A DNA stretch of 37,141 nucleotides. Source: a virus. The notes under the pieces were generated by a model that worked only from the letters and a program-made list of their open reading frames with translations, ran no database searches and was not told the DNA's origin. A program made the translations under genes and the position numbers. How positions within the stretch are numbered: the stretch's first letter is position 1; each line of letters starts with the position of its first letter. The stretch is from positions 1-37,141 of IMG/VR virus record IMGVR_UViG_3300028840_000998. One strand, 5' to 3'. Below are positions 14,563-23,789 of the stretch, piece after piece.

Positions 14563-16101
14563 ATGCCTAAGGTAGTGATGGGGTTTGAGCCTCAAGAGGC
14601 AAGGCTCATACAGGCTTTCCTCAAGATAAACAATCAGTTTGACAAGACCAAAGACAAGGCCAAGCAACTCAACCAGCAGACCAAGCAAGGGCAGAGTGCC
14701 TTTTCAGAGATGGGTGGCAGCATCACCAGCCAGCTTGGCAGCATGGCTGCAGGCTTTCTCTCAATCAGCACAGTCATCAGTGAGGTCACCAAGGCATGGC
14801 AGTCTTGGAATGACCAAATTGACAAGACAGGCAACGCTCTGTCTGATTTCACCAACCAGCTCAAGGCTGTCACCACAGGCAGGGGTGACCCATACTCAGT
14901 GGTGAGGCCAGAGTTGATTGACATTGCCAAGAGTGCTGGCCTCAATAGGCAAGAAATCATTGACCTGTATGGTGCAGTGGGCAACGCTTTGCCCTTTGGC
15001 GCAAGCACTCAGCAAATCCTCTCACTCACCAGAGAGGTGGCGGGTGCAAAGAGGTCAATTGGTGGTGAGGATTTGTCACTATTGGGCACCATTGCTGGTG
15101 TCATCAGCAAGACAGCCATGCAGCCTGGCCAATTCACAGAGGAAGCAATCAGCAATGTGGCCTTTTCTGCCCTGCAAAACCTTGGTGAGCGTGCACCCAA
15201 AGCCACAAGACCTGGCTTTCAAAAAGGGTTGGGTGCCCTTGGTCAAATGGGCATCTCAGGGCCAGAGGCTGTGAGCATGATGGTGGCAGCTCAATTTGCT
15301 GGTGAGTCTGGTGGTCTCTTTGAGCGTATGGCTGAGATGGCTGAGAAAAGAGAGCTGTTTGACCTGCCAGCTGCAAAGCGTGGTGAGATTGAGTCACCAC
15401 AGATGAGAGCCAGACGTGCCATGAGGGCAAAGCACAAGACCATGGCACCTGAGGATTTCATCAGAGATGTGTTGGGTGATGAGGCTGCCATGAAAGAGTA
15501 TTTCCCTGGCAGATCATTCAAAATCAAAGACTTTGCAGAGGCATATGACAAGCTGGGGCCTGCCCTCACTGAGGCCATGGAGAAAGACGCAATTGATGCA
15601 CAGTGGGCCTCTCTCAAAAACATACCTGAGGTCAAGCGTGCATGGGAGCTTGAGCAAACCAGGGCAGGCATGAGCTTGGCACCCCTCACTGGTGGGCCTG
15701 GTGCAATGATAGCAGAGGGCAGAAACATCTTTCTTGCCAAGGAAGAGGCCAGGCTTGAGTACCTTGTGCAGCAAGGCCAGATGCAACCATACATGAAAGA
15801 CTTTATGATGCAGGGCATCAGAAAGGGTGTGGCAGGTGGCCTGTATGAAAATGAGATTTATGCCATTCTTGGCCTTGAGCCACCTGTGCCAATTGAAAAC
15901 CCCGGGCTTGAGCGGGTCAGAAGAGAGGCAGAGGAAACTGGCAGCCCTGCATCACTGGTGGGGTATGGATATGCAGCCAGGGGTGCACAAGAGGTTGCCA
16001 GAGTGACAAACAACACAGCCGAAAATTTCCGTCAAATGAACAACGAGTTTGACAAGGCCAAGGATGAGGCCAAGGCTGTTGATGTGGGTGACAGAGAATA
16101 A
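14563..16101 (+). CDS. Tail tape measure protein
   Basis: Protein of 512 residues from ATG 14563 (an in-frame TTG at 14557 is less likely). It follows the chaperone pair and is the longest mainly helical virion protein: N-terminal coiled coil (FLKINNQFDKTKDKAKQLNQ), a hydrophobic Gly/Ser segment (LGSMAAGFLSISTVISEV), and long Ala/Glu/Lys helices with Gln. The C-terminal motif NNEFDKAKDEAKAV echoes the N-terminal NNQFDKTKDKAKQL. It sets tail length; 512 residues at about 1.5 A each suggests a short tail of roughly 75-80 nm. No peptidase or lysozyme-like domain was recognised. Confidence 0.7.
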   Translation: MPKVVMGFEPQEARLIQAFLKINNQFDKTKDKAKQLNQQTKQGQSAFSEMGGSITSQLGSMAAGFLSISTVISEVTKAWQSWNDQIDKTGNALSDFTNQLKAVTTGRGDPYSVVRPELIDIAKSAGLNRQEIIDLYGAVGNALPFGASTQQILSLTREVAGAKRSIGGEDLSLLGTIAGVISKTAMQPGQFTEEAISNVAFSALQNLGERAPKATRPGFQKGLGALGQMGISGPEAVSMMVAAQFAGESGGLFERMAEMAEKRELFDLPAAKRGEIESPQMRARRAMRAKHKTMAPEDFIRDVLGDEAAMKEYFPGRSFKIKDFAEAYDKLGPALTEAMEKDAIDAQWASLKNIPEVKRAWELEQTRAGMSLAPLTGGPGAMIAEGRNIFLAKEEARLEYLVQQGQMQPYMKDFMMQGIRKGVAGGLYENEIYAILGLEPPVPIENPGLERVRREAEETGSPASLVGYGYAARGAQEVARVTNNTAENFRQMNNEFDKAKDEAKAVDVGDRE

Positions 16102-16112
16102 GAGGGTGAGCC

Positions 16113-16496
16113 ATGGCAAGCGTGGGTGGTGTCAACTTTATCACCTTGAATTGGTCAAGAAATCCACAGGGTGAGGCAGTCAGGATGCTTGAGAGACCAG
16201 GTGGTGATGGGGTGGCTTTTCAGAGGATAGGAAAGAGAGCCAGGCCCACCAGTGCCAGAGGCATTGCAGATGTGGCTGATGAGGCTGCAGTTGTGGCCCT
16301 GGTTGATGCAGTGACAGCCATGAGAGGCAGCCTGCAGACTGTGGTTGAGGATGATGGCACCTCAACTGATTATGTGATGGTACACAATGCAGTCAAGAGC
16401 AATGCACGCTTTGTGCTTTCACCTGCAGGTGGCCTTGTGGGTGGCAACTGGCTTGTGATGGTTGAGTTTGTGTTGCAAGAAACAGTGGTGGTGTGA
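16113..16496 (+). CDS. Putative distal tail component, unknown
   Basis: Protein of 127 residues, beta-rich, with no recognised family. The pattern includes NWSRNPQGEAVRMLERPGG, a central DEAAVVALVDAVTAMRGS and a final GGNWLVMVEFVLQETVVV strand. It directly follows the tape measure, where lambda has minor tail protein M. AGAGGG upstream supports ATG 16113, and its stop is coupled to the next gene by TGATG. Confidence 0.6.
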   Translation: MASVGGVNFITLNWSRNPQGEAVRMLERPGGDGVAFQRIGKRARPTSARGIADVADEAAVVALVDAVTAMRGSLQTVVEDDGTSTDYVMVHNAVKSNARFVLSPAGGLVGGNWLVMVEFVLQETVVV

Positions 16497-17014
16497 TGGT
16501 CACTGAATTGCCACCTTTGCAGCTTGGTGCACGTGACTGGCTCTTGAGGTACAGCTCTGACCTATTAGAGCCTGTGTACAGGATATATAGAAATGGCAAG
16601 CTGATTGCCACCACAGTGCATGGCACTCATCACGTCTTGATTGACTCATTTGACAGGGCAGACTTTGAAATCAGAGATGATGACAGCCCACCTGAGTACA
16701 ATGTGCCATACAAGGGCACCATTTGGTGGTATGGCAACCCACTGGTTGCCAATTATCTCATTGAGCAATGGCAAGTCTCTGCATGGGTGCAAGTGGCAGA
16801 GGTCTTTGAGACTGGTGAGAGTGTGTACAGGTGGCAGACAGGTGTGTTGCCAAACAATGCAGAAAGCCAGTTTAGAGTGAGAGCCTTTGACCATGTTGGC
16901 AATGAGAGTGCACCCCTGTTGCTTTCAAAGTACGTGGTACGCAGACCAGAGAAAACAGAATGGTCATGGTCATACAGTCAGGGCACAGGTCAAGTCACAG
17001 TTGATGTGGCATGA
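16496..17014 (+). CDS. Tail protein with fibronectin III-like fold
   Basis: Protein of 172 residues. The sequence reads as one beta-sandwich of the FN3 type: YRIYRNGKLIATTVHG, IEQWQVSAWVQVAEVFETGE and ESQFRVRAFDHVGNESAP, the last being the classic FN3 'RV.A.D..GN.S' strand pair. A short Trp/Ser-rich tail follows. Such domains are common in distal tail and fibre proteins, where they bind carbohydrate or act as spacers. It starts inside the previous stop codon (TGATG). Its precise role is unknown. Confidence 0.6.
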   Translation: MVTELPPLQLGARDWLLRYSSDLLEPVYRIYRNGKLIATTVHGTHHVLIDSFDRADFEIRDDDSPPEYNVPYKGTIWWYGNPLVANYLIEQWQVSAWVQVAEVFETGESVYRWQTGVLPNNAESQFRVRAFDHVGNESAPLLLSKYVVRRPEKTEWSWSYSQGTGQVTVDVA

Positions 17015-17030
17015 GAAGAAAGGCACAGAC

Positions 17031-17585
17031 ATGAAAAGCACCAACCCTCACATCTGGACACCCCAAAGCATCATACCTGCCAAGCCAGGCATGCTTGAGT
17101 CTTTCAGGTTTTGCAATCAGTACAGGCTTGAGGCAGTGGTCAAAGCCACACAAGAGGTCATGTGGCGTGCCACCATCACCAATCTGGTTGTCACTGAGGG
17201 TCTCAATGCCATCCTTGAGACCATGTTTGGCACTTTTGGCAAGCCACCTGCATACTACATTGGCTTGATTGAGGGTGCCACTGCACCTGTGGCTGGTGAC
17301 ACCTTGGCAACTCATGGTTTCACAGAGTACACAGGGTACACAGGTGACAGGAAAACATGGGTCACAGGCACTGCATCTGCAGGCAACATCACCACCCTCA
17401 ACCCCACCTCAAGGGCAGAGTTTGATTTTACCGAAACCAAGACCATCACAGGAGTGCTCACCACAGACCAAGAAACAGGCAATGTGGGTGTCCTCTTTGC
17501 TGCAGGCATGCTGGCCACCAGCAAGGTGCTTGATAATGGCTGGACACTGAGAGTTGAGTACACAGTCACTGCAACCAGTGCATGA
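17031..17585 (+). CDS. Phage fibre or minor tail-type protein
   Basis: Protein of 184 residues from ATG 17031, with AGAAAGG eight bases upstream. It contains a pattern common in phage structural proteins: NLVVTEGLNAILETMFG, then AYYIGLIEGATAP, AGDTLATHGFTEYTGYTGDR and later VGVLFAAGMLATSK, ending in a strand (TLRVEYTVTATSA). I recall this type as a minor virion or fibre-associated protein of unknown role, and I could not assign a name. The frame is open further upstream, but no signal supports an earlier start. Confidence 0.6.
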   Translation: MKSTNPHIWTPQSIIPAKPGMLESFRFCNQYRLEAVVKATQEVMWRATITNLVVTEGLNAILETMFGTFGKPPAYYIGLIEGATAPVAGDTLATHGFTEYTGYTGDRKTWVTGTASAGNITTLNPTSRAEFDFTETKTITGVLTTDQETGNVGVLFAAGMLATSKVLDNGWTLRVEYTVTATSA

Positions 17586-17594
17586 GGGTGAGCC

Positions 17595-18653
17595 ATGCCA
17601 GATGAGAAACAGGGTGCAGATGCACTGAGGGTATACTTGACGGGTGCCACCTCTGATGGTGGCACCCAAGTCAATCCTGATGCATCACTTGGCAACCACA
17701 GATCAAGCCATGAGGTGCCTGGCATGGCATGGGACCTGTGGCAGTTTTTTGCTGGCCTGACCATACAACAAGTCAGTGCTGCCTGTGGTGAGGGTATGGC
17801 ATACATTGCTGCACTTGGTGATGATGAGCTTGCTTTCACAGCACCTGGTGAGGGTGACTCAGGTGAGGTGGTCACCATTGCACAGGGTGAGACCAAGGTG
17901 CTTGAGTCTGGCTCAAGTGGCAGCAAATACTGCAGGGTGTACAGGTGGGGCAATGAGCCTTTCAGAGGCATTGTGCCAGTACAGCTCTCAACCTGGTACA
18001 ACAATGCTGTTGGCATGAGCAACATACTTGATGCAGAGAGGGCTGCAGGTGAGGAGAAAGTCAGGTGTTTATGCCTGAGGGCTGAGTGCTCTGAGGGTGT
18101 TGAGAGCATCAAGTCATGGGTCAAGCCTCTTGGTGACCCTTTCACATCTGATGTGCAGCAACTGCCAGCCTCTGGTGTGGGTTTCATTGAAACCACAGGT
18201 GTGACAGAGGCCATTGACAGGCATGGCTTTCTCAGGATTGATGACAGTGGTGGCACACTCAAAGAGATTGCCTTTTTCACTGCCAGGCACAACAGCCAAA
18301 AGGTTGAGATTACAGATGCAGCCCACAGGGGTTTGCTTGGCACCACAGCACAGGCAGGTGCAGCCACTGACATTGTGAGGCCAGTGCCAGGCATCAGGGT
18401 GGCATACCAGGCACCCACAGTGCAGCCTGATGGCTCTGCATACGTTGCCTCTGATGAGAATGATGTGCCACCAGGTCTGACATGGTACTCAGCCATCACC
18501 AGTGCCACAGGGCCTGTGGTGGCCTCTCTGACAGTGGGCCAAATCTATTATCTGTGGTTGAGGCTGTCTTTTCCTGCCTGCACAGGTGCAAGCAATGTGG
18601 CCTTTGCACGTGCCTTCAATCAGGTTGGGCTGGCATATCAGCCAGGGTTGTGA
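17595..18653 (+). CDS. Unknown tail-region structural protein
   Basis: Protein of 352 residues, beta-rich and acidic. It has an N-terminal region with GATSDGGTQVNPDASLGNHR, a Cys-containing centre (EEKVRCLCLRAECSEGVESI) and a C-terminal FN3-like segment (SLTVGQIYYLWLRLSFPACT). The first 50 residues resemble the start of minor tail proteins that present fibres. AGGGTGAGCC precedes ATG 17595, as it does ATG 16113. No family was recognised. Position and composition suggest a distal tail or fibre-support protein. Confidence 0.6.
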   Translation: MPDEKQGADALRVYLTGATSDGGTQVNPDASLGNHRSSHEVPGMAWDLWQFFAGLTIQQVSAACGEGMAYIAALGDDELAFTAPGEGDSGEVVTIAQGETKVLESGSSGSKYCRVYRWGNEPFRGIVPVQLSTWYNNAVGMSNILDAERAAGEEKVRCLCLRAECSEGVESIKSWVKPLGDPFTSDVQQLPASGVGFIETTGVTEAIDRHGFLRIDDSGGTLKEIAFFTARHNSQKVEITDAAHRGLLGTTAQAGAATDIVRPVPGIRVAYQAPTVQPDGSAYVASDENDVPPGLTWYSAITSATGPVVASLTVGQIYYLWLRLSFPACTGASNVAFARAFNQVGLAYQPGL

Positions 18654-18656
18654 TAC

Positions 18657-19571
18657 ATGATAAAAAATGCATTTCACACTGAGAGCATTGAGCTTGCTGA
18701 TTTTCCCATTGCAGGCATAGTCAAGTATGCCTCTGGTGATGAGGACATTGAGCTTGAGGACACACATGACACCTTTTTGGCCATCTTGGTTGAGGTTGAT
18801 GAGAGCCTTGAGCTTGAGGATATTGAGGGCACATTTCTGGTGGTCAACATCACCCACGTTGAGAGCATGCATGTGCTTGAAAGCCTCAAGGTGGTTGGGC
18901 CTGCCACAGATGGCACCCTCTCTGGCCTGTACAGGGTGGCAAATGCAGACCTTGACAGGTATGAGGCATACCTTGGCACAGGTGCTTGGCCAGACCTGAG
19001 TGATGACTTGGTGAATAATCCCCCATGGGATACTTTCACAACCTGGCCTCACACCCTGCCTGCCCTGGCACCGAATAATACCTATTACCTGGTAATCAGA
19101 AAGCGTGATGAGTGGGGCCTGATTGAGGGCAATGTTGATGCTGCAATCATCAGGCTTGGCCCATCAGGTGAGTTGCTTGACCCTGGCCCATCTGATCCTT
19201 TCAATGCAGAGCTGTTGGGTGAGCCTGTGGGCAAGGTGAGGTTTCGCGCCAATTACAACCTGCAGCAAGACCCTGTGCCTGCAGATCAGTGGCACGTATA
19301 CCTCACAGATGATGGCAGCACCCCTGACCCCACCAACCCTGCACACCTGTACCTTGTGCAGAGCATGGGTCTGCAGAGGGTTGAGGATTTGGACACAGCA
19401 AGCATTGACTCATGGGTGCACGGTACAGTCATCAAGGCCATCATCAGAACATATAGAACACCTGACACCACAGAGAGCCTGAGTGACACAGTGCTTGAGT
19501 ACACCATCAACCTTGATGCACCAGACTTGCGTGATGGTGAGCTTTTCCTTGGTGGTGGTGCAGATTGTTGA
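18657..19571 (+). CDS. Unknown tail protein with repeats and FN3-like domain
   Basis: Protein of 304 residues. The first 80 residues contain an approximate tandem repeat: SIELADF, DIELEDTHDTFLAILVEVD, SLELEDIEGTFLVVNITHVE and MHVLESLKVV, acidic hairpins spaced about 25-30 residues apart. The middle has an FN3-like pattern (YEAYLGTGAW to YLVIRKRDEWGLIEG). A second beta domain follows and includes VRFRANYNLQQDPVPADQWH. The C-terminus ends in GGGADC. It lies just before the large hub-like gene. A fibre or receptor-binding role is possible but unproven. Confidence 0.6.
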   Translation: MIKNAFHTESIELADFPIAGIVKYASGDEDIELEDTHDTFLAILVEVDESLELEDIEGTFLVVNITHVESMHVLESLKVVGPATDGTLSGLYRVANADLDRYEAYLGTGAWPDLSDDLVNNPPWDTFTTWPHTLPALAPNNTYYLVIRKRDEWGLIEGNVDAAIIRLGPSGELLDPGPSDPFNAELLGEPVGKVRFRANYNLQQDPVPADQWHVYLTDDGSTPDPTNPAHLYLVQSMGLQRVEDLDTASIDSWVHGTVIKAIIRTYRTPDTTESLSDTVLEYTINLDAPDLRDGELFLGGGADC

Positions 19572-19580
19572 GAGGTTGAC

Positions 19581-22076
19581 ATGTCCCAAATTATTGGCCC
19601 TGAGTTTTTGCTATCGGGTGACCTGACAACCAAGTGGGCTGCCAGAGTCTTTGCATCAGACTCCTATGCAGGCCCTTGGCAGTGGGTGCCTGCATTGAGG
19701 GTGGTGTCATTCTCAATGACTGCAGCACCTGAAATCAGCAAGGCCACCTTTGTGTATGAGTATGGCAACGTCAAAGAGCCAAATGCACCCTTTTTCTTTA
19801 CCAGAGGGCCAAGAGATTTGGGCAACAAGTTTGTCAGGATTGAGTTGGCCAATGATTATGGCTCTTTCATTGCCTGGCAGGGGTACATGGTTGACAGCAA
19901 CCTTGACCTGTGGGCAGAGAGTGACCTTGCACAGGGTGCAGGGGTGCAGACCATGCAGGCATATGGCCTTGAGTACTTGCTCACCAAGGTCAAAATCACA
20001 CAGGGATTGGCCAGGGTGCAGGTTGGTGGCCCACCTGTCTTTGCTGTGTGGCTTGACTATGTGCCACCTTTCAACATCAACATTGACAGAGGCACATCAA
20101 TCACCCCACAGGACGTGGGCAATAGGTCTGCAGTGCGTTTCTCTGTTGAGGTCTCACAGGGCAACACACAGGACGTGTTTCTCTTCAATCAGTTTGACCG
20201 CACCTCATGGGGTCGCAGATGGTCTGCAGCTGATGCCATAGAAACCATCCTCAAGGTATATGGCACTGCCCTTGGCATACCATGGGCAGTCAATGGCCAG
20301 CTTGACTTGATTGAGAATTGGGAGCCCACACACACAGTTGAGGGCATGTCTGTTTGGGATGCATTGCAGAGCCTCATGCCAAAGGCCAGGGGTATTGCTT
20401 TCACCATGGAGCACATAGACCCGCCCACCATCTGGCTTTCTTCCCATTTTCCTGATGACATTGTGGTCAACACCAATGATGGTGCCCTCACGTTTCCGGG
20501 AAACACAGAGGTGTATGACCTTGACTTCAATGATGCCCTTGATGTGAAACAAGGTGTGCTTTTCATGAGCACACAAGACAGGTATAGAGAGGTGGTTGTC
20601 ACAGGGGAAAAGGCACGCTCAACTTTCACTGCAACAATGAGGGGTGATGGCAACCCTGATGGTGCCCTCACCAAGGGCTGGCAACAGGTTGATGAGGATG
20701 CATACAAAGACCCGCCAATCCCATCACCAGTGCCAGGTGCAGATGATTTGTGGTATGCCAAGGCACGTGATAGGTCAAGGTCTCTTGAGCGTTTCTCAAG
20801 GGTGTACAAATACTTTTCAAGAGACAGGCTTTGGGATGGCATGATTGCAGGAGTGAGCACCTGCCCTCTCATCAAGGATGATGGCACAACAGACAACTCA
20901 GAGGCCATCTTGCCCATCTTGAGCAACCAGGGTTTCATGAGGGTGCTGCCTTTCCTCAATGGGGTTGACTATAGTGTTGTACCATTTGGCCTCACCAGCC
21001 TTGGCCTTTGGAACCAATCAGACCCACGCAGGCCCTTTGGCATCATCTATGATGAGGCACACCTTGATGGCCCATCATGGCTGTTTCTGCATGAGCTGCA
21101 ACAGGGTCTGCCCAACATTGTGATGAGGCTTGCAGATAATGAGTTTGGCATTGAGCTGCCAAATGCTGGCCACTATCTGGCTGCAGGGCATTGGCAGTTT
21201 GACTATACCCAAGAGCTTGACAAGACCCGATATTATCCACAGCTCAACTATGAGGATTTGGCTTTCACCTTGACTTGGCAGCTTGACCAGAGGTTGAGGT
21301 ACAGGGCCACCATCTCAGGCAACCCTGATGATGCTGTTTTGCATCTCAAGGTGCCTGGTGCTCATTTGTGGATTGTGCACCCCAACACCATTGTTGACAT
21401 TGACACAGATGGCACTTTCACAACCTATGCAGGCCCATATGAGTTTAGAAATGACAGAGATGTGCTCAAGAAAGTGGCAGCCATTGCCACTGGCTGGTAC
21501 AGCACCAGACGCAATCTGTGCAGGTATACCATCTCTGGCATGTTTCCTCACATACCCATTGGGGCCATGTTGGGTGTGGGATACACAGGCTCAAGTTTTG
21601 CCCAAATCAATACAGTGGTGACCAAGAAACTGTACAGGTTTGATGAGCAACCCACGTGCACAGTGATGACAGGGTACAGCAACCTTGACATTGTGACTGC
21701 AGCCATGACCACCCTGGCAGGCAGGTCACAAGGCAGCCAAGGTGTGGGTGCAGGCAACAGGTCTGCATCTCAGAAAGGCAAGATACCAGCCACACCAAGC
21801 AATGCTGTGCACATCAGACAGACTCATGCAGTCAGAGAGAGGGCAGAGAGATCAGAGGACAAGACACAGCAACTGACTGCAACCATACCCTCTGGCCTTG
21901 GTGGTGGTGGTGGTGGTCTTGGTCCTCATGTGCACAGTGGCCTTGCTGATGACACAAATGCCCTCTCACTGCAACGCACCAAGATACAAGATGATGATGA
22001 TGAGACCATCAATGGTGTCTTTGGCGTGCACATCAATGCAGGCAGGGCATATAGTGACCGGTCTTTGTGGGGTTGA
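19581..22076 (+). CDS. Tail hub / tip protein, 831 residues
   Basis: The largest virion protein in the window. The N-terminal third is beta-rich with a tail-hub layout (YEYGNVKEPNAPFFFTRGPR, then FIAWQGYMVDSNLDLW and MQAYGLEYLLTKV), where a first beta domain and 'W.G.v' strands precede a helix, as in gpD/gp27-like hubs. Residues about 225-300 (AIETILKVYG, WDALQSLM, RGIAFTMEH) resemble the classic hub 'vld.L....G..w' insert. The C-terminal 120 residues are Gln/Ser/Arg-rich and end with a Gly-rich hinge (GLGGGGGGLGPHVHSGL) that looks like an attachment for fibres. It would close the tube and carry receptor-binding proteins. The family call is by layout. Confidence 0.6.
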   Translation: MSQIIGPEFLLSGDLTTKWAARVFASDSYAGPWQWVPALRVVSFSMTAAPEISKATFVYEYGNVKEPNAPFFFTRGPRDLGNKFVRIELANDYGSFIAWQGYMVDSNLDLWAESDLAQGAGVQTMQAYGLEYLLTKVKITQGLARVQVGGPPVFAVWLDYVPPFNINIDRGTSITPQDVGNRSAVRFSVEVSQGNTQDVFLFNQFDRTSWGRRWSAADAIETILKVYGTALGIPWAVNGQLDLIENWEPTHTVEGMSVWDALQSLMPKARGIAFTMEHIDPPTIWLSSHFPDDIVVNTNDGALTFPGNTEVYDLDFNDALDVKQGVLFMSTQDRYREVVVTGEKARSTFTATMRGDGNPDGALTKGWQQVDEDAYKDPPIPSPVPGADDLWYAKARDRSRSLERFSRVYKYFSRDRLWDGMIAGVSTCPLIKDDGTTDNSEAILPILSNQGFMRVLPFLNGVDYSVVPFGLTSLGLWNQSDPRRPFGIIYDEAHLDGPSWLFLHELQQGLPNIVMRLADNEFGIELPNAGHYLAAGHWQFDYTQELDKTRYYPQLNYEDLAFTLTWQLDQRLRYRATISGNPDDAVLHLKVPGAHLWIVHPNTIVDIDTDGTFTTYAGPYEFRNDRDVLKKVAAIATGWYSTRRNLCRYTISGMFPHIPIGAMLGVGYTGSSFAQINTVVTKKLYRFDEQPTCTVMTGYSNLDIVTAAMTTLAGRSQGSQGVGAGNRSASQKGKIPATPSNAVHIRQTHAVRERAERSEDKTQQLTATIPSGLGGGGGGLGPHVHSGLADDTNALSLQRTKIQDDDDETINGVFGVHINAGRAYSDRSLWG

Positions 22077-23533
22077 GCTTGCCTCTTTTCCATGCAGTTG
22101 CATACTTTGAGCGTTTCTATGCACCTCTCACCAATGATGACCTGTTGGTGAGAGGCATTGCATATGGGCTGCATTTCTTCCCTGACCCTGCAGACTACAA
22201 ACAAGCCATTGCCCTTGCTCAATACCACTCTTTCAGCACCAGCATACAGATGCCTGCAGAGGCAACCTTTTGGGCCAGGTTTCGCAGACGTTTTGACAAC
22301 TTTGATGCCACCAAGCCAATACCATTTGACTTGAATGCTGGCCCATATGTTGATGAGGTGCTTGATGATTGGGATGCATTCAAAGACTCTTGGGTGATTT
22401 CTGTGAGAGTGCTTGAGAATAGGTATTTCTTTGACCTTGACTCACCAGAGTTTCTGTGGGTGCCATCTCAATACAGCCGAACATTGCCAGACCCTGGTGC
22501 AGACCCCTCATACAAATATGACAATGCACGCTTTCCCATGGATATACGTGCAGCCCTTGAGTATTGGCAGTACAGGATATATTGGGTGGTTGATGCTGCA
22601 TTCACCCCACTGCCCAAAATATGGCAGGTGAGAAAGGCAGCCAGGGCAGTTGAGGAAATCAGGCATGATGGCCCTTGTGACCCCAATGATGTGCTGTACT
22701 CTGGTGCCATGCAGGGGTGGGCAGGGCAGTTGCATGACAAGTGTGTGCAACTCATGCAAAACCATGCTGTTGGGTACCAGGATGGCCCACGCTGGTTTGG
22801 TGTTGACCCTGAGTATTATGAGTACTATGTGGTGCACAGCTCAGATGGTTTCTCGCACAAGGCCCTTGGTGCATATGCATACACAGGCTTTCTTGAGATT
22901 GGCCACCAGCAAGGGTACAGATGTGATGTGAGGCTTGGCATATCACGTATCATTTTCTCAGTGGTGGTCAATGACCAAATACCAGAGCAATTCAGACAGG
23001 CTGCCCTGCACATTGGCATCTTTACAGACTTACTTGATGAGATTGGGACATGGGACATTGAGATATTGAGGCTGCCTGATGACACACACCTCTTGTCATA
23101 TGGTGACCAGTTTGATGCATTCAATGATGCAGGCAACGTCACCATTGACACAGTGCCAATGGCAGCCCTGGTTGATGATGTGCTCATCTTTGACGTAACA
23201 CCACCAGAGTACTTTGAGAACACAGCCACAGGCAGGGTCAACTATGGCTTGAGAGTGGTGGGTGATACTCTTGGTTGGGCTGGTGGTGGCAACCTCATTG
23301 CACCAAGCAATGTGCCACTCAATGGGACAGACAACCCTCTGTGCAATTGGGACAGAGACGTACCTTGTGACAGAGGCTCATGGCAGGCAGGTGTTGGTGG
23401 CTCATGCACAGTGAGGGCAGACTCTGGCTTTGACACCAATGATGATGGGTGGGTCACCATTGACAACACCTTTGTCTTTGTCAATGTAACGCAATGGTAC
23501 CCTGAGTTGATGGGTATTGATTTCTGGCCATGA
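22067..23533 (+). CDS. Unknown large distal-tail protein
   Basis: Protein of up to 488 residues, unrecognised. The start is uncertain: GTG 22067, TTG 22073 (inside the upstream stop as TTGA) or TTG 22079 are possible, and none has a clear ribosome binding site, so translational coupling is likely. It is rich in aromatic residues (YFERFYAPL, QYHSFSTSIQ, FEYY-like stretches such as PEYYEYYVVHSSDGF), beta-rich at the C-terminus, with Cys in CNWDRDVPCDRGSW and GGSCTVRAD. It is the last large gene before the second control region. A receptor-binding protein is the natural guess from place and composition only. Confidence 0.6.
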   Translation: MGLSLPLFHAVAYFERFYAPLTNDDLLVRGIAYGLHFFPDPADYKQAIALAQYHSFSTSIQMPAEATFWARFRRRFDNFDATKPIPFDLNAGPYVDEVLDDWDAFKDSWVISVRVLENRYFFDLDSPEFLWVPSQYSRTLPDPGADPSYKYDNARFPMDIRAALEYWQYRIYWVVDAAFTPLPKIWQVRKAARAVEEIRHDGPCDPNDVLYSGAMQGWAGQLHDKCVQLMQNHAVGYQDGPRWFGVDPEYYEYYVVHSSDGFSHKALGAYAYTGFLEIGHQQGYRCDVRLGISRIIFSVVVNDQIPEQFRQAALHIGIFTDLLDEIGTWDIEILRLPDDTHLLSYGDQFDAFNDAGNVTIDTVPMAALVDDVLIFDVTPPEYFENTATGRVNYGLRVVGDTLGWAGGGNLIAPSNVPLNGTDNPLCNWDRDVPCDRGSWQAGVGGSCTVRADSGFDTNDDGWVTIDNTFVFVNVTQWYPELMGIDFWP

Positions 23534-23613
23534 CCCTTGGCAGGCAGGCACTCATGTGCTTGCTTTGGCTGCCCTTGGTGCAGGGTGCCTGCCTGTCTTT
23601 TCTTCTGAGGTGA
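23530..23613 (+). CDS. Possible 27-residue hydrophobic peptide
   Basis: ATG 23530 overlaps the preceding stop (ATGA), a coupling form used elsewhere in this genome. The peptide is MTLGRQALMCLLWLPLVQGA followed by CLSFLLR, which is signal-like. It ends two bases before the next ATG. It may be a membrane peptide or a leader that couples translation to the following gene, but an open frame of this size can arise by chance. Confidence 0.35.
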   Translation: MTLGRQALMCLLWLPLVQGACLSFLLR

Positions 23614-23615
23614 GG

Positions 23616-23750
23616 ATGAGAGACTACCAGAGGCCAGGCAGACTGCAATGCCTCATCATTGCCCTGGCCTTTCTCATCATCAGCTGCATCTGCATGGTCT
23701 GCCTCATTCTCAGCACCACAGGCTTTCTGAGGTGGTGGTTGGGTCTGTGA
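23616..23750 (+). CDS. Small single-span membrane protein
   Basis: Protein of 44 residues: MRDYQRPGRLQ, one clear transmembrane helix (CLIIALAFLIISCICMVCLI), then a short WWLGL end. GAGG at 23607-23610 is five bases upstream of ATG 23616; the frame is open further upstream without a better start. It closes the tail transcript. The size and a single helix allow a pinholin or accessory lysis role, which would fit its place at the end of the late genes. No lysis enzyme is adjacent. Confidence 0.5.
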   Translation: MRDYQRPGRLQCLIIALAFLIISCICMVCLILSTTGFLRWWLGL

Positions 23751-23755
23751 GCCAG

Positions 23756-23781
23756 GATTGTACAATCTGACTCAATTGTAC
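23756..23781. promoter_or_regulatory. Operator-like inverted repeats
   Basis: GATTGTACAATC (23756-23767) is a perfect 12-bp palindrome. Its right arm GTACAAT (23760-23766) also pairs with ATTGTAC (23775-23781) eight bases on. Three half-sites in 26 bp, about 30 bp upstream of a TTGACA promoter-like hexamer, suggest a regulator binding site. Confidence 0.5.
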
Positions 23782-23789
23782 TTTCTGAC

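Noticed and set aside
17312-18508. Long minus-strand open frame (about 398 codons) and similar ones at 12166-13029 and 5842-6441
   Set aside because: They lie wholly opposite well-supported + strand genes, have no ribosome binding sites or recognisable motifs, and arise because rare TAG, TAA and CTA/TTA codons on + leave the minus strand open.
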